This document shows positions 1-9,839 of a stretch of 64,000 nt of DNA, in pieces. Made by a program: the position numbers and the translations under genes. Location: positions 44,703 to 108,702 of the forward strand of contig JAPUEI010000026.1 of assembly GCA_027492675.1 (NCBI GenBank). Direction: 5' to 3'. The notes below the pieces were generated by a model. That model searched no databases. It saw nothing but the letters and a program-made list of their open reading frames with translations, and was not told the DNA's origin. How positions within the stretch are numbered: position 1 is the first letter of the stretch; every line of letters begins with the position of its first letter. Source of the DNA: Propionibacteriaceae bacterium (GTDB lineage: Bacteria > Actinomycetota > Actinomycetes > Propionibacteriales > Propionibacteriaceae).

Positions 1-15
1 GAAGCCAGAAGTTGT

Positions 16-1203
16 CTAGGACGCGGTGTCGACGACGACGCGTCCGCGCAGCACGACGTACCGCGGATGCTTCACGACGGCCAGGTTCTGGCGAGGGTCG
101 GAGGTGTACGCGACCAGGTCGGCACGCTCGCCCTCCGCGAGGCAGGGGCGACCCAGCCAGTCGCGGGCCCGCCAGGACGCGGCGCCCAGAGCGAAGTCCG
201 CGCCGCCGATCTGGCCCAACGCGACCACCTCGTCGCCGATCCGGCCGTGGGCACCGACACCGCCCGCGTCCGTCCCGGCGTAGATGGGCACACCAGCCTC
301 GTACGCGTGGGCGAACGTCTCGTGCCGCCGCCCGTACAGATCGCGCATGTGCGCGGCGTAGGTGGGGAACTTCTCGGCCGCCTGGTCGGCGATGCCGGGG
401 AAGATCTCGAGGTTGTCCAGGGTCGGTACGAGCGCGACCTGGCGCTCCGCCATCACCGCGATCGTCGCGTCGTCGAGGCCGGTCCCGTGCTCGATGCCGT
501 CGATGCCCGCGGCCACCAGCTCGGCGACGGACTGCTCGCCGAAGCAGTGTGCGGTCACCTTGGCGCCCTCGGCGTGCGCGGCGTCGATCGCCTCGCCCAT
601 CACCTCGGCGGGCCAGCTAGGCGACAGATCGCCCGTGTCGCGATCAATCCAGTCGCCGACGAGCTTGACCCAGCCGTCACCGCGCCGAGCCTGGGTCCGT
701 ACGGCCTCCACGAGATCCTCGGGCTCCACCTCGTCGGCGAAGTTCCGCAAGTAGCGGGCTGTACGGGCGATGTGCCGGCCGGCCCGGATGACCTCGGGCA
801 GGTCGTCGCGGTCGGCGATCCAGCGGGTGTCGGCGGGCGACCCGGCGTCGCGGAGCAGCAGAGCGCCGGCGTCGCGGTCGGTGAGGGCCTGCGTCTCGGC
901 CGTTTCGGCGTCGACCTCGCCACGCGGTCCCAGGCCGACGTGGCAGTGCGCGTCCACCAGTCCGGGCATGATCCACAGGTCCCGGCCCAACGTACGAGCG
1001 GACGAGGGCTTGGAGAACGTGACCCGGCCGTCGACGACCCACAGGTCGGTGACCTCGCCTGACGGCAGCAGGGTGCCGTGGAGATGCAACGGCTCGTCGA
1101 TGACAATCCCGTCGCCCGCGTGCGTGTGAGTGGTGCCGTCGTGACTGTGCGTGTGAAACAGCCCGCCCAACAACTCGTGGCTGTGGATCGGGACGCCGGA
1201 CAT
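16..1203 (-). CDS. Metal-dependent amidohydrolase family protein
   Basis: 395 aa, complete, probably a cytoplasmic hydrolase of the imidazolonepropionase/Xaa-Pro dipeptidase-like branch; the substrate is unknown. Visible amidohydrolase landmarks in order are VDAHCHVG (metal-binding HxH), a mid-protein TAHCFGE, GIEHGTG and a late AGTDAGG. The ATG overlaps the ffh stop by one base (ATGA), so it is probably translated by coupling with ffh and the start is well placed. The first 30 residues are unusually rich in His, spaced like a metal-binding tail. Family assignment is firm, substrate is not. Confidence 0.85.
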   Translation of the reverse strand: MSGVPIHSHELLGGLFHTHSHDGTTHTHAGDGIVIDEPLHLHGTLLPSGEVTDLWVVDGRVTFSKPSSARTLGRDLWIMPGLVDAHCHVGLGPRGEVDAETAETQALTDRDAGALLLRDAGSPADTRWIADRDDLPEVIRAGRHIARTARYLRNFADEVEPEDLVEAVRTQARRGDGWVKLVGDWIDRDTGDLSPSWPAEVMGEAIDAAHAEGAKVTAHCFGEQSVAELVAAGIDGIEHGTGLDDATIAVMAERQVALVPTLDNLEIFPGIADQAAEKFPTYAAHMRDLYGRRHETFAHAYEAGVPIYAGTDAGGVGAHGRIGDEVVALGQIGGADFALGAASWRARDWLGRPCLAEGERADLVAYTSDPRQNLAVVKHPRYVVLRGRVVVDTAS

Positions 1204-2777
1204 CAGCGCTGCGGACCCTTGTTCTTGGGGTTGAGGAACTGCTGCATCTCCGGCGGCAGCTGGAAATCCTTCATCGCCTCGGCGAGCTCGGCCTCGGTCC
1301 TGGGCATGTTGCCCGCTCCGAACACCGACGGATCCGGCGCCACGGGAGCGGCAGCAGACGCGATCGCCGCCTGGCCGCGTTTGGCCGGGTTGCCCGACAC
1401 CCCGCGCCCCTTCTTCTTGGCCGCAGGAGCCTGACGGCCCTTGCGGGCTCCCGGGCCACCGGCAGTCATCATGCCGCCCATCGACTGCATCATCTTGCGG
1501 GCCTCGACGAACCGGGTGACCAGGTTGTTGACCTCGCTCACCTGGACGCCGGCGCCCTTCGCGATGCGGGAGCGCCGTGAGCCGTTGAGGATCGAGACGT
1601 TGGCGCGCTCGGCCGGGGTCATCGAGTGGATGATCGCCTCGATGCGGTCGATCGAGCTCTCGTCGATCGCGTCCAGCTGGTCACGCATCTGCCCCATGCC
1701 CGGGAGCATCCCGAAGACCTTGGAGAGCGGGCCCATCCGTCGTACGGCCTGCATCTGGCCCAAGAAGTCCTGCAGCCCGAACTCGCCGCCACCCAAGCCC
1801 AGAAGCTTGCTCGCGGCCTTCTGCGACTCTTCCTTGTCGAGGTGACGCTCGGCCTGCTCGATGAGGGTGAGCATGTCCCCCATGTCGAGGATCCGACCCG
1901 CCATCCGGTCGGGATGGAAGAGGTCGAAGTCAGCGAGCTTCTCACCGTTCGACGCGAACATGATCGGCTTGCCGATGACGCGAGCGATCGACAGAGCCGC
2001 TCCGCCGCGGGCGTCGCCATCGAGCTTGGTGAGCACCACGCCGTCGAAGCCGACACCGGTCTCGAACGCCTTCGCGGTGTTGACGGCGTCCTGGCCGATC
2101 ATCGCGTCGACGACGAACAGGACCTCGTCGGGGTTGACCGCGGCCTTGATGTCGGCCGCCTGCTGCATGAGCTCGTCATCGACGCCCAGCCGACCGGCAG
2201 TGTCGACGATGAGCACGTCGTGGAGATGGTGCTGCGCCACCTGTACGGACTCGCGCGCGACGGCGACCGGATCACCGACGCCGTTGCCCGGCTGCGGTGC
2301 GTACGCGGCGACGCCGGCCTGCTTGGCGACCACCTGGAGCTGGTTGACGGCGTTCGGTCGCTGGAGGTCGGCCGCGACGAGCATCGGGGTGTGTCCCTGA
2401 GCCTTCAGCCAGACGGCGAGCTTGCCCGCCAGCGTCGTCTTTCCGGCGCCCTGGAGGCCGGCGAGCATGATGATCGTCGGCGGCTTCTTGGCGAACCGCA
2501 GCACACGGGTCTCACCGCCGAGGATCTCGATGAGCTCCTCGTTGACGATCTTCACGATCTGCTGGGCCGGGTTGAGGGACTTGCTGAGGTCCTCGGCCTT
2601 GGCGCGCTCGCGGATCGCGGCGACGAAGTCCTTGACGACGGTCAGGCTGACGTCGGCCTCGAGGAGGGCGATCCTGATCTCACGCAGGGTCTCGTCGATG
2701 TCGGCGTCGGAGAGTCGTCCCTTGCCGCGCAGGGTACGGAAGGTGGCCGACAGGCGGTCACTCAGGGTGTCGAACAC
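1203..2777 (-). CDS. ffh: Signal recognition particle GTPase Ffh
   Basis: 524 aa, normal length. It binds signal peptides of nascent membrane and secreted proteins together with 4.5S RNA and delivers ribosomes to FtsY. An N-terminal helical bundle is followed by the G domain (P-loop GLQGAGKTT at about 107-115, DTAGRLG, TKLDGDARGG) and a C-terminal M domain with a Met/Gly-rich stretch (MMQSMGGMMTAGG). The start is GTG before FDTLSDRL, preceded by an AAGGAC ribosome site; longer in-frame extensions upstream look like read-through. The SRP pair ffh and ftsY is separated here only by an acetyltransferase gene. Confidence 0.97.
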   Translation of the reverse strand: MFDTLSDRLSATFRTLRGKGRLSDADIDETLREIRIALLEADVSLTVVKDFVAAIRERAKAEDLSKSLNPAQQIVKIVNEELIEILGGETRVLRFAKKPPTIIMLAGLQGAGKTTLAGKLAVWLKAQGHTPMLVAADLQRPNAVNQLQVVAKQAGVAAYAPQPGNGVGDPVAVARESVQVAQHHLHDVLIVDTAGRLGVDDELMQQAADIKAAVNPDEVLFVVDAMIGQDAVNTAKAFETGVGFDGVVLTKLDGDARGGAALSIARVIGKPIMFASNGEKLADFDLFHPDRMAGRILDMGDMLTLIEQAERHLDKEESQKAASKLLGLGGGEFGLQDFLGQMQAVRRMGPLSKVFGMLPGMGQMRDQLDAIDESSIDRIEAIIHSMTPAERANVSILNGSRRSRIAKGAGVQVSEVNNLVTRFVEARKMMQSMGGMMTAGGPGARKGRQAPAAKKKGRGVSGNPAKRGQAAIASAAAPVAPDPSVFGAGNMPRTEAELAEAMKDFQLPPEMQQFLNPKNKGPQR

Positions 2778-2814
2778 AGGTCGTCCTTGGGTACGGTGAC
2801 GGGACCGTCCGATC

Positions 2815-3351
2815 CTACTCGGTCGGCAGGGGGTCTCCGGGGAGAGCGCGCTCGTCGAGGGTGAGCTGTAGGTAGACGAGGTCCAGCCACCGGCCGAACT
2901 TCCGCCCCACCTGCGGCATCCGCGCCACCTCGACGAAACCCAGCTTGCCGTGCAGCGAGAGCGATGCGTCGTTGTCGGCCGACAGCCCGCCGATGAGGAC
3001 GTGGAAGCCCTGGGAGCGGGCCGAGTCGATGACGGCACTCATGAGGGTGGTCCCGATCCCCCGACCGCGCGCCCCGGGGCCCAGGTACACCGAGTGCTCG
3101 ACCGTGTCGTCGTAGCCGGACTTGACGCGAAACTGCGCGTAGCCGGCGAAGCCCACGACCTCGCCGTGGATCTCGGCGACGAACGCCGCGTTCCGTCCCG
3201 AGGTGTGCTCGTGGAGCCAGGCACGACGGTTCTCGACCGTGACGGGCTCCTCGTCCCACGAGGCCGTGGTGTGCAGCACCGCGTCGTTGTAGATGGCCGT
3301 GATCGCCGCCAAGTCCCTCGGCGTCGCCGGTCGCACACGTACGTCAGTCAC
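2815..3351 (-). CDS. GNAT N-acetyltransferase, phosphinothricin-acetyltransferase-like
   Basis: 178 aa, single GNAT domain of the COG1247 type (opening RPATPRDLAAITAIYNDAV, acetyl-CoA loop GARGRGIGTTL near residue 90). It probably acetylates the amino group of a small molecule; the real substrate cannot be read from sequence. The GTG start overlaps the end of ftsY by 8 bases, so it is co-transcribed and perhaps translationally coupled with ftsY. Its place between ftsY and ffh is unusual but does not by itself imply an SRP role. Confidence 0.85.
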   Translation of the reverse strand: MTDVRVRPATPRDLAAITAIYNDAVLHTTASWDEEPVTVENRRAWLHEHTSGRNAAFVAEIHGEVVGFAGYAQFRVKSGYDDTVEHSVYLGPGARGRGIGTTLMSAVIDSARSQGFHVLIGGLSADNDASLSLHGKLGFVEVARMPQVGRKFGRWLDLVYLQLTLDERALPGDPLPTE

Positions 3352-4501
3352 CGAGGACACCGTCCACGAACTGCGCCGGGTCGAAGGGCGCGAGGTCGTC
3401 GACACCCTCGCCCAGGCCGATGAGCTTGACCGGTACGCCGAGCTCGCGCTGGACCTGGACGACGATGCCGCCCTTCGCGGAGCCGTCAAGCTTGGTCAGC
3501 ACGATGCCGGTGACGTCGACGACCTCGGCGAACGTCCGTGCCTGCACGAGACCGTTCTGGCCGGTGGTGGCGTCGAGCACGAGCAGCACCTCGGTCACAG
3601 GGGCGATCTTCTCGATGACCCGTTTCACCTTGCCGAGCTCGTCCATGAGGCCGGTCTTCGTGTGGAGTCGGCCGGCCGTGTCGACGAGCACCACGTCGGC
3701 GCCGGAGTCGCGGCCCGCAGCCACAGCGGTGTACGCCACCGAGGCGGGATCAGCGCCCTCCGCGCCCCGTACGGTCTCGACACCGACCCGGTCGCCCCAG
3801 GTCGTGAGCTGGTCCGCGGCGGCGGCACGGAAGGTGTCGGCTGCTCCGAGGACGACGGTCTTGCCCTCGGCGACGAGCACGCGGGCGAGCTTGCCCACGG
3901 TCGTGGTCTTGCCGGTGCCGTTGACGCCCACGACCAGCACCACGCCAGGTACGTCCTCGGCATCAGGGTCGGAGATCCCCGAGGTGTGGACGGTGCGGTC
4001 GACGTCCGGACCGACGAGCCGGATCAGCTCCTCACGGAGGATCGCGTGGGCCTGGACGGAGTCGACGATGCCGTCGATCGCGAGCCGCTGCCGCAGCGCG
4101 GTCGTCAACTCTGTGGCGGGCCCCACGCCGAGATCGGAGGTGATGAGCGTGGTCTCGAAGTCATCCCAGGTGGCGGCGTCGATCCGGTCCTTGGCCAGAA
4201 GGTCGGCCAGTCCACGCGCCAGCGCGTTCTGGCTGCCGGCCAGTCGGCGACGGAGACGTACGAGCCGAGAAGCCGGAGCCTCAGGGACGTCCAGCGCACT
4301 CGTGTCAGCCTCGTGGGCGAGGCCGGGAAGCGAAGGCGTCGTGGACGCCGTGTGCGCTGGCTCGGTCGGCGCGGTGGGGATCTCGGGCCGCTCGACGCGC
4401 GGCGGCAGTGCCATGCCACGGCGCCGTACGACAACGGCTGTCACCAGGACGGCCACGATGGCGACCGCGCACGCGATCAGCAGCCAGAAGATGGGATCCA
4501 C
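3344..4501 (-). CDS. ftsY: SRP receptor GTPase FtsY
   Basis: 385 aa. It docks the SRP-ribosome complex at the membrane. Residues about 5-25 form a hydrophobic anchor, followed by a Pro/Thr-rich linker to about 75, the N domain, and the G domain with P-loop GVNGTGKTTT (192-201), DTAGRLHTK and TKLDGSAKGG. The integral N-terminal anchor is the actinobacterial form. It is followed by the overlapping acetyltransferase and then ffh. Confidence 0.97.
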   Translation of the reverse strand: MDPIFWLLIACAVAIVAVLVTAVVVRRRGMALPPRVERPEIPTAPTEPAHTASTTPSLPGLAHEADTSALDVPEAPASRLVRLRRRLAGSQNALARGLADLLAKDRIDAATWDDFETTLITSDLGVGPATELTTALRQRLAIDGIVDSVQAHAILREELIRLVGPDVDRTVHTSGISDPDAEDVPGVVLVVGVNGTGKTTTVGKLARVLVAEGKTVVLGAADTFRAAAADQLTTWGDRVGVETVRGAEGADPASVAYTAVAAGRDSGADVVLVDTAGRLHTKTGLMDELGKVKRVIEKIAPVTEVLLVLDATTGQNGLVQARTFAEVVDVTGIVLTKLDGSAKGGIVVQVQRELGVPVKLIGLGEGVDDLAPFDPAQFVDGVLGD

Positions 4502-4538
4502 GCGGTCACTCTAGACGGAGCCGGGGACGCCTCTCGCG

Positions 4539-4742
4539 TCAGTGCCGGGCGTCGAGAAGGCGCATCAGCGCCTGCGGGGGCTCCGCGTCACCGTTGAGGT
4601 GATCGGCGGTGCGCTCCATGAGGTTCGAGAAGCGGGTGCCCATGAGGTTGCTGCCCTTGCCTGCGATGCCGACCGTCACCACCAGGGCGAGCCCCAGGAT
4701 GATCACGAGCACAACGAGCATCGTGACGAGTGCGGAGAGCAT
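4539..4742 (-). CDS. Small single-pass membrane protein, function unknown
   Basis: 67 aa. A strongly hydrophobic N-terminal segment (residues about 3-27) is followed by a short polar tail (GTRFSNLMERTADHLNGD). I chose the ATG preceded by GAAAGG, because an upstream in-frame start would add a basic segment with no hydrophobic character. It lies between smc and ftsY in the same direction, with 37 bases to ftsY. I do not recognise a characterised family. Confidence 0.6.
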   Translation of the reverse strand: MLSALVTMLVVLVIILGLALVVTVGIAGKGSNLMGTRFSNLMERTADHLNGDAEPPQALMRLLDARH

Positions 4743-4819
4743 GGCAAAACCTTTCGCAGGGGAAGCGTGACTCGAGTGTCGCGCATGGATCCAAGGCCCG
4801 AGGGGCACCACGCCGAGAG

Positions 4820-7800
4820 CTAGTCGCTGTCGTCGCGGAGCCGCTGAGAGATGACCGCCGACACCCCGTCACCACGCATGGTCACGCCGTACAACGCGTC
4901 GGCGACTTCCATCGTACGTTTCTGGTGGGTGATGACTAACAACTGTGAGGTTGTTCTCAGTTCCTCGTAGATCTCGAGGAGACGGCCCAGGTTGGTGTCG
5001 TCCAGCGCGGCCTCGACCTCGTCGAGGATGTAGAACGGGCTGGGCCGGGCCTTGAACAGGCTGACCAGGAAGGCGACGGCGACGAGAGACCGCTCGCCAC
5101 CCGACAGCAGGGATAGCCGCTTGATCTTCTTGCCCGCTGGGCGTGCCTCCACCTCGACGCCGGTGGTCAGCCACTCCCCCGGCTCGGTGAGCACGAGTGA
5201 GCCCTCGCCACCGGGGAAGAGCCGGGCGAACACGGACTCGAACTCCCTGGCCACATCCTCGTAGGCCGTGGCGAAGACCTCCCGGACCCGGGTGTCGACC
5301 TCGTCCACGATCTCCAGAAGGTCCTGACGGGTGCGGCGAAGGTCCTCGAGCTGGTTCGACAGGAACGAGTGCCGTTCCTGCATGGCGTCAAACTCCTCCA
5401 GAGCCAGCGGGTTGACCTTGCCCAGCACCTGCAGGTTGCGCTCCGCGACCCGGAGGCGGCGCAGCTGCTCGTCACGCACGTACGGCACGGGCTCGGGCGT
5501 CTCGTCGTCGCCGGCCAGCGGGAGGCCGTCGTCGGTCACCAGGACGGGCACGAGCTGGTCGGGTCCGTAGTCGCTGAGCAGCGTGTCGGTCTCGATACCC
5601 ACCTCGGCGAGGGCGCGCTCCCCCAACGCCTCGATGCGCATGCGCTGCTGCGAGCGGGCCAACTCGTCACGGTGGGCCGAGTCGACGAGCCCCTCGAGCT
5701 CCTTGGTGAGGTGACGTACGGACGCTCGGGCATGTCCGAGCACCTCGTTCGCCTCGATCCGCGCACGGTCGGCGGCGTCACGTTCGGCGGCGACAGCGCT
5801 GCGGGACACGTCGAGGCGCCGCAGAAGGTACGACGCCGCCGCGTGCACGGCCTTGGCAGTCTCTCCTTCTCGGCGGAGCTGCTCGCGGCGCGCCTCGGCG
5901 CGGGCCCTGGCCTGGCGTTCCGCCTGGGCTGCCTGGCGTAGCGACTCGGCGCGGCCGGCGGCGGCGCGGCTGCGCTCCTCCACGGTGCGCAGGGCGAGCC
6001 GGGCCTCCATCTCGCTGGACCGGGCCTTGCGCGCCGCGTCGGCCAGAGAGTCCCGTTCTGTGGCGTCGGGCTCTGCCGTCTCGCCCTGTACGGACGCCAA
6101 CTCGAGCCGTGCGGACATCTCCTCGAGCGCAGCCAGGTCGCGGGCACGCGCCGCATCGGTCTCAGCGATCTGGGCGTCCAACCGTTCCGCCTCGCCGCGA
6201 GCCGCTCTCGCGGACTGGTTGAACTGGCCCAGCTGCTCCGCGAGAGCGTTCTGCTGGGCGTCCGACTCGTGGAGCCGTGCGAGCGCGACGTCGAGCCTGC
6301 GCTGTGCCTCGTTCAGGGTCGCGGTGGTCGCCACGACGGCGAACCCGAGCCGCTCCACCTCGTGGTGAGCCTCGGTGAGCTGCTCGGCCGCTTCGTCGAC
6401 GGCGGCCTGCACCTGGATCAGGCTCGGGCGCGCGTTCGAGCCGCCACTCGCGAACCACTCGGACAGTACGTCGCCGTCCCGGGTCACGGCCGTGACGTCG
6501 GCGAGCTGGCGCACCAGCGCGCGGGCGGCGTGCAGGTCGTCGACCACGGCCACCTTGCGGAGCAGCCGTCTCAGCGCCGCCTGTACGTGCTCGTCGGCGG
6601 TGACCACGTCGATGGCGTACCGCGCACCACCCGGCAGCGTCGGCCAGGTCTCGGCGGGGTTCGTGGCGCCACCCAAGAGCAGCCCGGCGCGGCCCAGATC
6701 CTCCGCCTTGAGGTGAGCGAAAGCACCCAAGGCCGCATCGATGTCCGCCACGGCGACCGCGTCGGCAGCCGACCCGAGCGCGGCGGACACAGCGGCCTCG
6801 TAGCCCGCCTCCACGGTCACGAGGGCAGCCACCGAACCGAGCAGCCCACCGACTGAGCCGGCGGCAGCGAGCAGCTGGCTCGAAGCCCCCTCGCGTTCCA
6901 GTCCGAGCGTGAGCGCGTCCACGCGGGCCGCGAGCGCTGCTCGGCGCTGGGACGCTGCCCGCTCCTGGTCGCGCAGGGCCTCGATCTCGTGCGTCGCGTC
7001 CGTCACACCCGACTCCGCCGCCTCGAACTCGGCGTCCAGGCCGAGCTCGCCCTCGTCGAGGCCCGCGACGGTGGACTCCAGCGACTGGAAGGCGTGCGTG
7101 GCCTCGTCGGCCCGGGCGAGGGCAGCATCGCGCGCGGCGTTCAGGCGGGTGAGCTGCTCGGCCGCGTTGTCCGTACGGCTGCGCAGCGAGCCGACCTGTC
7201 CGGTGAGCCGGGCCAGGCCTTCTCGGCGGTCAGCGGCAGCGCGTACGAGGGCGGCGAAGCGCGACTCGGACTCGGTGTGCGCCTGCTCGGCCGCGACCCG
7301 GCGATCGGTGGCTTCGACGAGCGCCCGTTCGCGACGCGTCACTTCGGCCCGCAAGCCCTCCTCGGCGCGCGCCTCGGTCGCGGCCTCCGCGTCGAGGGCG
7401 TCGGGGTCACGCCCGGGGCGACCGTCGATCGGCAGTTCGTCGGCGTGGCGGATGCGCTCCCCCGCGATGGAGATGGTGGACGTGATGCGCTCACGCAGCG
7501 CCGCCAGCCCGTACCAAGTCTCCTGGGCCGTGGCGAACCTCGGCTGGGCTGCTGCGAGCTGCTCCTCCGCGGACTCCTCCGCCTCCCTGGCCTCGTTCAG
7601 CTCCTGCTCGACCCTGGCCCGCTCGGCGACCACCGCCGCCTCGTCGGCCAGCTCGGCGTCGAGCGCGGCGATGGCCTGCGCGAGATCGTCGGCCAGCAAG
7701 CGGGCCTTGGCGTCGAGCAGCTCGGCCTGGATCACCGAGGCCTTGCGCGCCACCTCCGCCTGGCGGCTCAGCGGCTTCAGCTGGCGTCGGATCTCTCCGA

Positions 7801-8383
7801 CGAGGTCCTGCAATCGCTGGAGGTTCGCCTCGGTCGACTCGAGCTTGCGGAGCGCCTTCTCCTTGCGCTTGCGGTGCTTGAGGACGCCCGCCGCCTCCTC
7901 GATGAAGCCACGCCGGCCCTCGGGCGTCGCCTGCAGGATCGCGTCGAGCTGGCCCTGGCCCACGATGACGTGCATCTCCTGGCCGATGCCGGAGTCGCTG
8001 AGCAGCTCCTGCACGTCCAGCAGTCGAGAGTTGTGACCGTTGATCGCGTAGTCACTGCCGCCGTTGCGGAACATCGTGCGCGAGATCGTGACCTCGCTGT
8101 ACTCGATGGGCAGCGCCCCGTCGGTGTTGTCGATCGTGAGGACGACCTCGGCGCGTCCCAGGGGGGCGCGATTCGCGGTGCCCGCGAAGATGACGTCCTC
8201 CATCTTGCCGCCGCGCAGCGACTTGGCCCCTTGCTCGCCCATCACCCAGGCGAGAGCGTCGACGACGTTCGACTTGCCTGACCCGTTGGGTCCGACGACG
8301 CACGTGATGCCCGGCTCGAAGTTCAGGGTGGTCGAGGACGCGAACGACTTGAACCCGCGGAGCGTCAGGCTCTTGAGGTACAT
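4820..8383 (-). CDS. smc: Chromosome segregation ATPase Smc
   Basis: 1187 aa, normal for bacterial Smc. It is the core of the Smc-ScpAB condensin. The start MYLKSLTLRGFKSF leads straight into Walker A GPNGSGKSN (31-39). Two long Ala/Glu/Arg-rich coiled-coil arms flank a hinge around 510-650, and the C-terminal head has the LSGGER signature and ILDEVEAALDD Walker B. It sits immediately downstream of the GtrA gene with a 5-base gap. scpA and scpB are not in this window. Confidence 0.97.
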   Translation of the reverse strand: MYLKSLTLRGFKSFASSTTLNFEPGITCVVGPNGSGKSNVVDALAWVMGEQGAKSLRGGKMEDVIFAGTANRAPLGRAEVVLTIDNTDGALPIEYSEVTISRTMFRNGGSDYAINGHNSRLLDVQELLSDSGIGQEMHVIVGQGQLDAILQATPEGRRGFIEEAAGVLKHRKRKEKALRKLESTEANLQRLQDLVGEIRRQLKPLSRQAEVARKASVIQAELLDAKARLLADDLAQAIAALDAELADEAAVVAERARVEQELNEAREAEESAEEQLAAAQPRFATAQETWYGLAALRERITSTISIAGERIRHADELPIDGRPGRDPDALDAEAATEARAEEGLRAEVTRRERALVEATDRRVAAEQAHTESESRFAALVRAAADRREGLARLTGQVGSLRSRTDNAAEQLTRLNAARDAALARADEATHAFQSLESTVAGLDEGELGLDAEFEAAESGVTDATHEIEALRDQERAASQRRAALAARVDALTLGLEREGASSQLLAAAGSVGGLLGSVAALVTVEAGYEAAVSAALGSAADAVAVADIDAALGAFAHLKAEDLGRAGLLLGGATNPAETWPTLPGGARYAIDVVTADEHVQAALRRLLRKVAVVDDLHAARALVRQLADVTAVTRDGDVLSEWFASGGSNARPSLIQVQAAVDEAAEQLTEAHHEVERLGFAVVATTATLNEAQRRLDVALARLHESDAQQNALAEQLGQFNQSARAARGEAERLDAQIAETDAARARDLAALEEMSARLELASVQGETAEPDATERDSLADAARKARSSEMEARLALRTVEERSRAAAGRAESLRQAAQAERQARARAEARREQLRREGETAKAVHAAASYLLRRLDVSRSAVAAERDAADRARIEANEVLGHARASVRHLTKELEGLVDSAHRDELARSQQRMRIEALGERALAEVGIETDTLLSDYGPDQLVPVLVTDDGLPLAGDDETPEPVPYVRDEQLRRLRVAERNLQVLGKVNPLALEEFDAMQERHSFLSNQLEDLRRTRQDLLEIVDEVDTRVREVFATAYEDVAREFESVFARLFPGGEGSLVLTEPGEWLTTGVEVEARPAGKKIKRLSLLSGGERSLVAVAFLVSLFKARPSPFYILDEVEAALDDTNLGRLLEIYEELRTTSQLLVITHQKRTMEVADALYGVTMRGDGVSAVISQRLRDDSD

Positions 8384-8388
8384 CGGGC

Positions 8389-8988
8389 TCAGCCCTCGGT
8401 GTTCGGGCCGGTGTCGGCCCCGACCTGCTCCGCAGCGCTGGCGAGCCGGTGACCACGCACCGCGCGGAACGTCCACAGCTTGTTGACCACGAAGTTGATC
8501 GGCATCGTGAGCACGATCGTGATCAGCTGGCTCCAGTACTCGCGCGACTGGAGCCCCGCGTTCTCGTGGAAGTAAGGCTCAGGCAGGTACACCGGCGACG
8601 TCGGGTTCGTGAACGCCACCTTGAGGAAGAGCCCCACCAGTGCGGCGGCGCTCCCCACGGCGAGGAACGGCCAGAACTCCGAGAACCACGTCGCATGCTT
8701 GCTGGACTTGAACGTCCAGCTGCGGTTGAGCTGGAAGTTCCAGACGTTGGCGATGAGGAAGGCCACGATCCAGACCAGGCTGGTGAACCTGAAGTTGTAC
8801 GGGATGCCTGCGACGCCGAACAGGATCTCCTGAGCGTTTCTCGTGCCACCGTTGAGCTTGTTCATGATGACCGCGACGATCATGTTCACGACGATGCCGG
8901 AACCGCCGACGATGCCGAACCGCGCGAACTGCCAGAGCGTTCGGCGGTAACGGGCGTACGGCGCGGTGGGGCGCGGAGTCTCGGTCAC
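8389..8988 (-). CDS. GtrA-like polytopic membrane protein
   Basis: 199 aa with four predicted membrane spans and the GtrA hallmarks near the start (FARFGIVGGSG) and near the spans (NFQLNRSWTF, NFVVNKLWTF). GtrA proteins are thought to move lipid-linked sugars across the membrane for cell-wall polysaccharide or teichoic acid glycosylation. The GTG start overlaps the mutM stop (GTGA) and the stop is 5 bases from smc, so it is in the mutM-smc transcript. The family is clear, the sugar is not. Confidence 0.85.
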   Translation of the reverse strand: MTETPRPTAPYARYRRTLWQFARFGIVGGSGIVVNMIVAVIMNKLNGGTRNAQEILFGVAGIPYNFRFTSLVWIVAFLIANVWNFQLNRSWTFKSSKHATWFSEFWPFLAVGSAAALVGLFLKVAFTNPTSPVYLPEPYFHENAGLQSREYWSQLITIVLTMPINFVVNKLWTFRAVRGHRLASAAEQVGADTGPNTEG

Positions 8989-9839
8989 GATCGGCCCAGC
9001 CTAGTGGTCCGGCGCTGGCAGGTCGTGCACAGGTACGACGAGCGGTTCGCGAACGCCTCTCTCGCGATCGCTCGTGCGCACCGACTGCACGGGAGGCCTT
9101 CCCGCCCGTACACCTCCAGCGACCTCTCGTGGTATCCCGAGGACCCGTTCACGTCGACGTACAGGCGGTCGAACGAGGTGCCACCTTGGCGCAGAGAGGA
9201 AGCCATCACCTCGGTCGCGTGCCGCAGGAGGCCGGCCACCTTCCGTACGGTGAGGTCGGAGCCCGGCGTGTCGTAGTGCAGCCGCGCCCGCCACAGGGAC
9301 TCGTCGGCGTAGATGTTGCCGATCCCGGAGACGATGCGCTGGTCGAGGATGAGCCGTTTGATGCCGGCGTGACGAGCGACGATGCGGTGCGCCACGGCGA
9401 CCGGGTCGAACGCCGGGTCGAAAGGGTCGAGCGCGATGTGCGCCACCTCCGTCGGAAGCTCCGCGCCACCCGGACTGAGCCACACGCCCCCGAACATCCG
9501 CTGGTCGACGAACCGTACCTGCCGACCGTCGTCGAGGTCCCACAGCACCCGGGTGTTGGGCTCCAGCGAGGCGTCGGGAAGGTTGCTGCGGAACTGGCCG
9601 CTCATGCCCAGGTGGGCGACCACGGCGTCACCGTCGGTGAACGGGAGCCACAGGAACTTGCCGCGTCGACGGGGTTCGGCGAACGTCCGCCCGACGAGCA
9701 CGGACTCGAAATCGGACGGGCCGCCGAGATGGCGGCGTACTGGACGGGGGTGCAGGACGCGTCCCGCGACGATCGTGCGACCGCTGAGGATGCCTGCCAG
9801 GCCGGACCGTACGGTCTCGACCTCGGGCAGTTCAGGCAC
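8985..9839 (-). CDS. mutM: Formamidopyrimidine-DNA glycosylase
   Basis: 284 aa, bifunctional glycosylase/AP-lyase removing 8-oxoguanine and formamidopyrimidines. The GTG start is fixed by biochemistry: PELPEVE must follow the initiator so that Pro2 is the N-terminal nucleophile. The H2TH region ([14 protein letters not shown]) and a C-terminal zinc finger with two CxxC pairs (CSRC ... CTTC) are intact. It overlaps rnc by 8 bases upstream and the GtrA gene by 4 bases downstream. Confidence 0.96.
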   Translation of the reverse strand: MPELPEVETVRSGLAGILSGRTIVAGRVLHPRPVRRHLGGPSDFESVLVGRTFAEPRRRGKFLWLPFTDGDAVVAHLGMSGQFRSNLPDASLEPNTRVLWDLDDGRQVRFVDQRMFGGVWLSPGGAELPTEVAHIALDPFDPAFDPVAVAHRIVARHAGIKRLILDQRIVSGIGNIYADESLWRARLHYDTPGSDLTVRKVAGLLRHATEVMASSLRQGGTSFDRLYVDVNGSSGYHERSLEVYGREGLPCSRCARAIAREAFANRSSYLCTTCQRRTTRLGRS

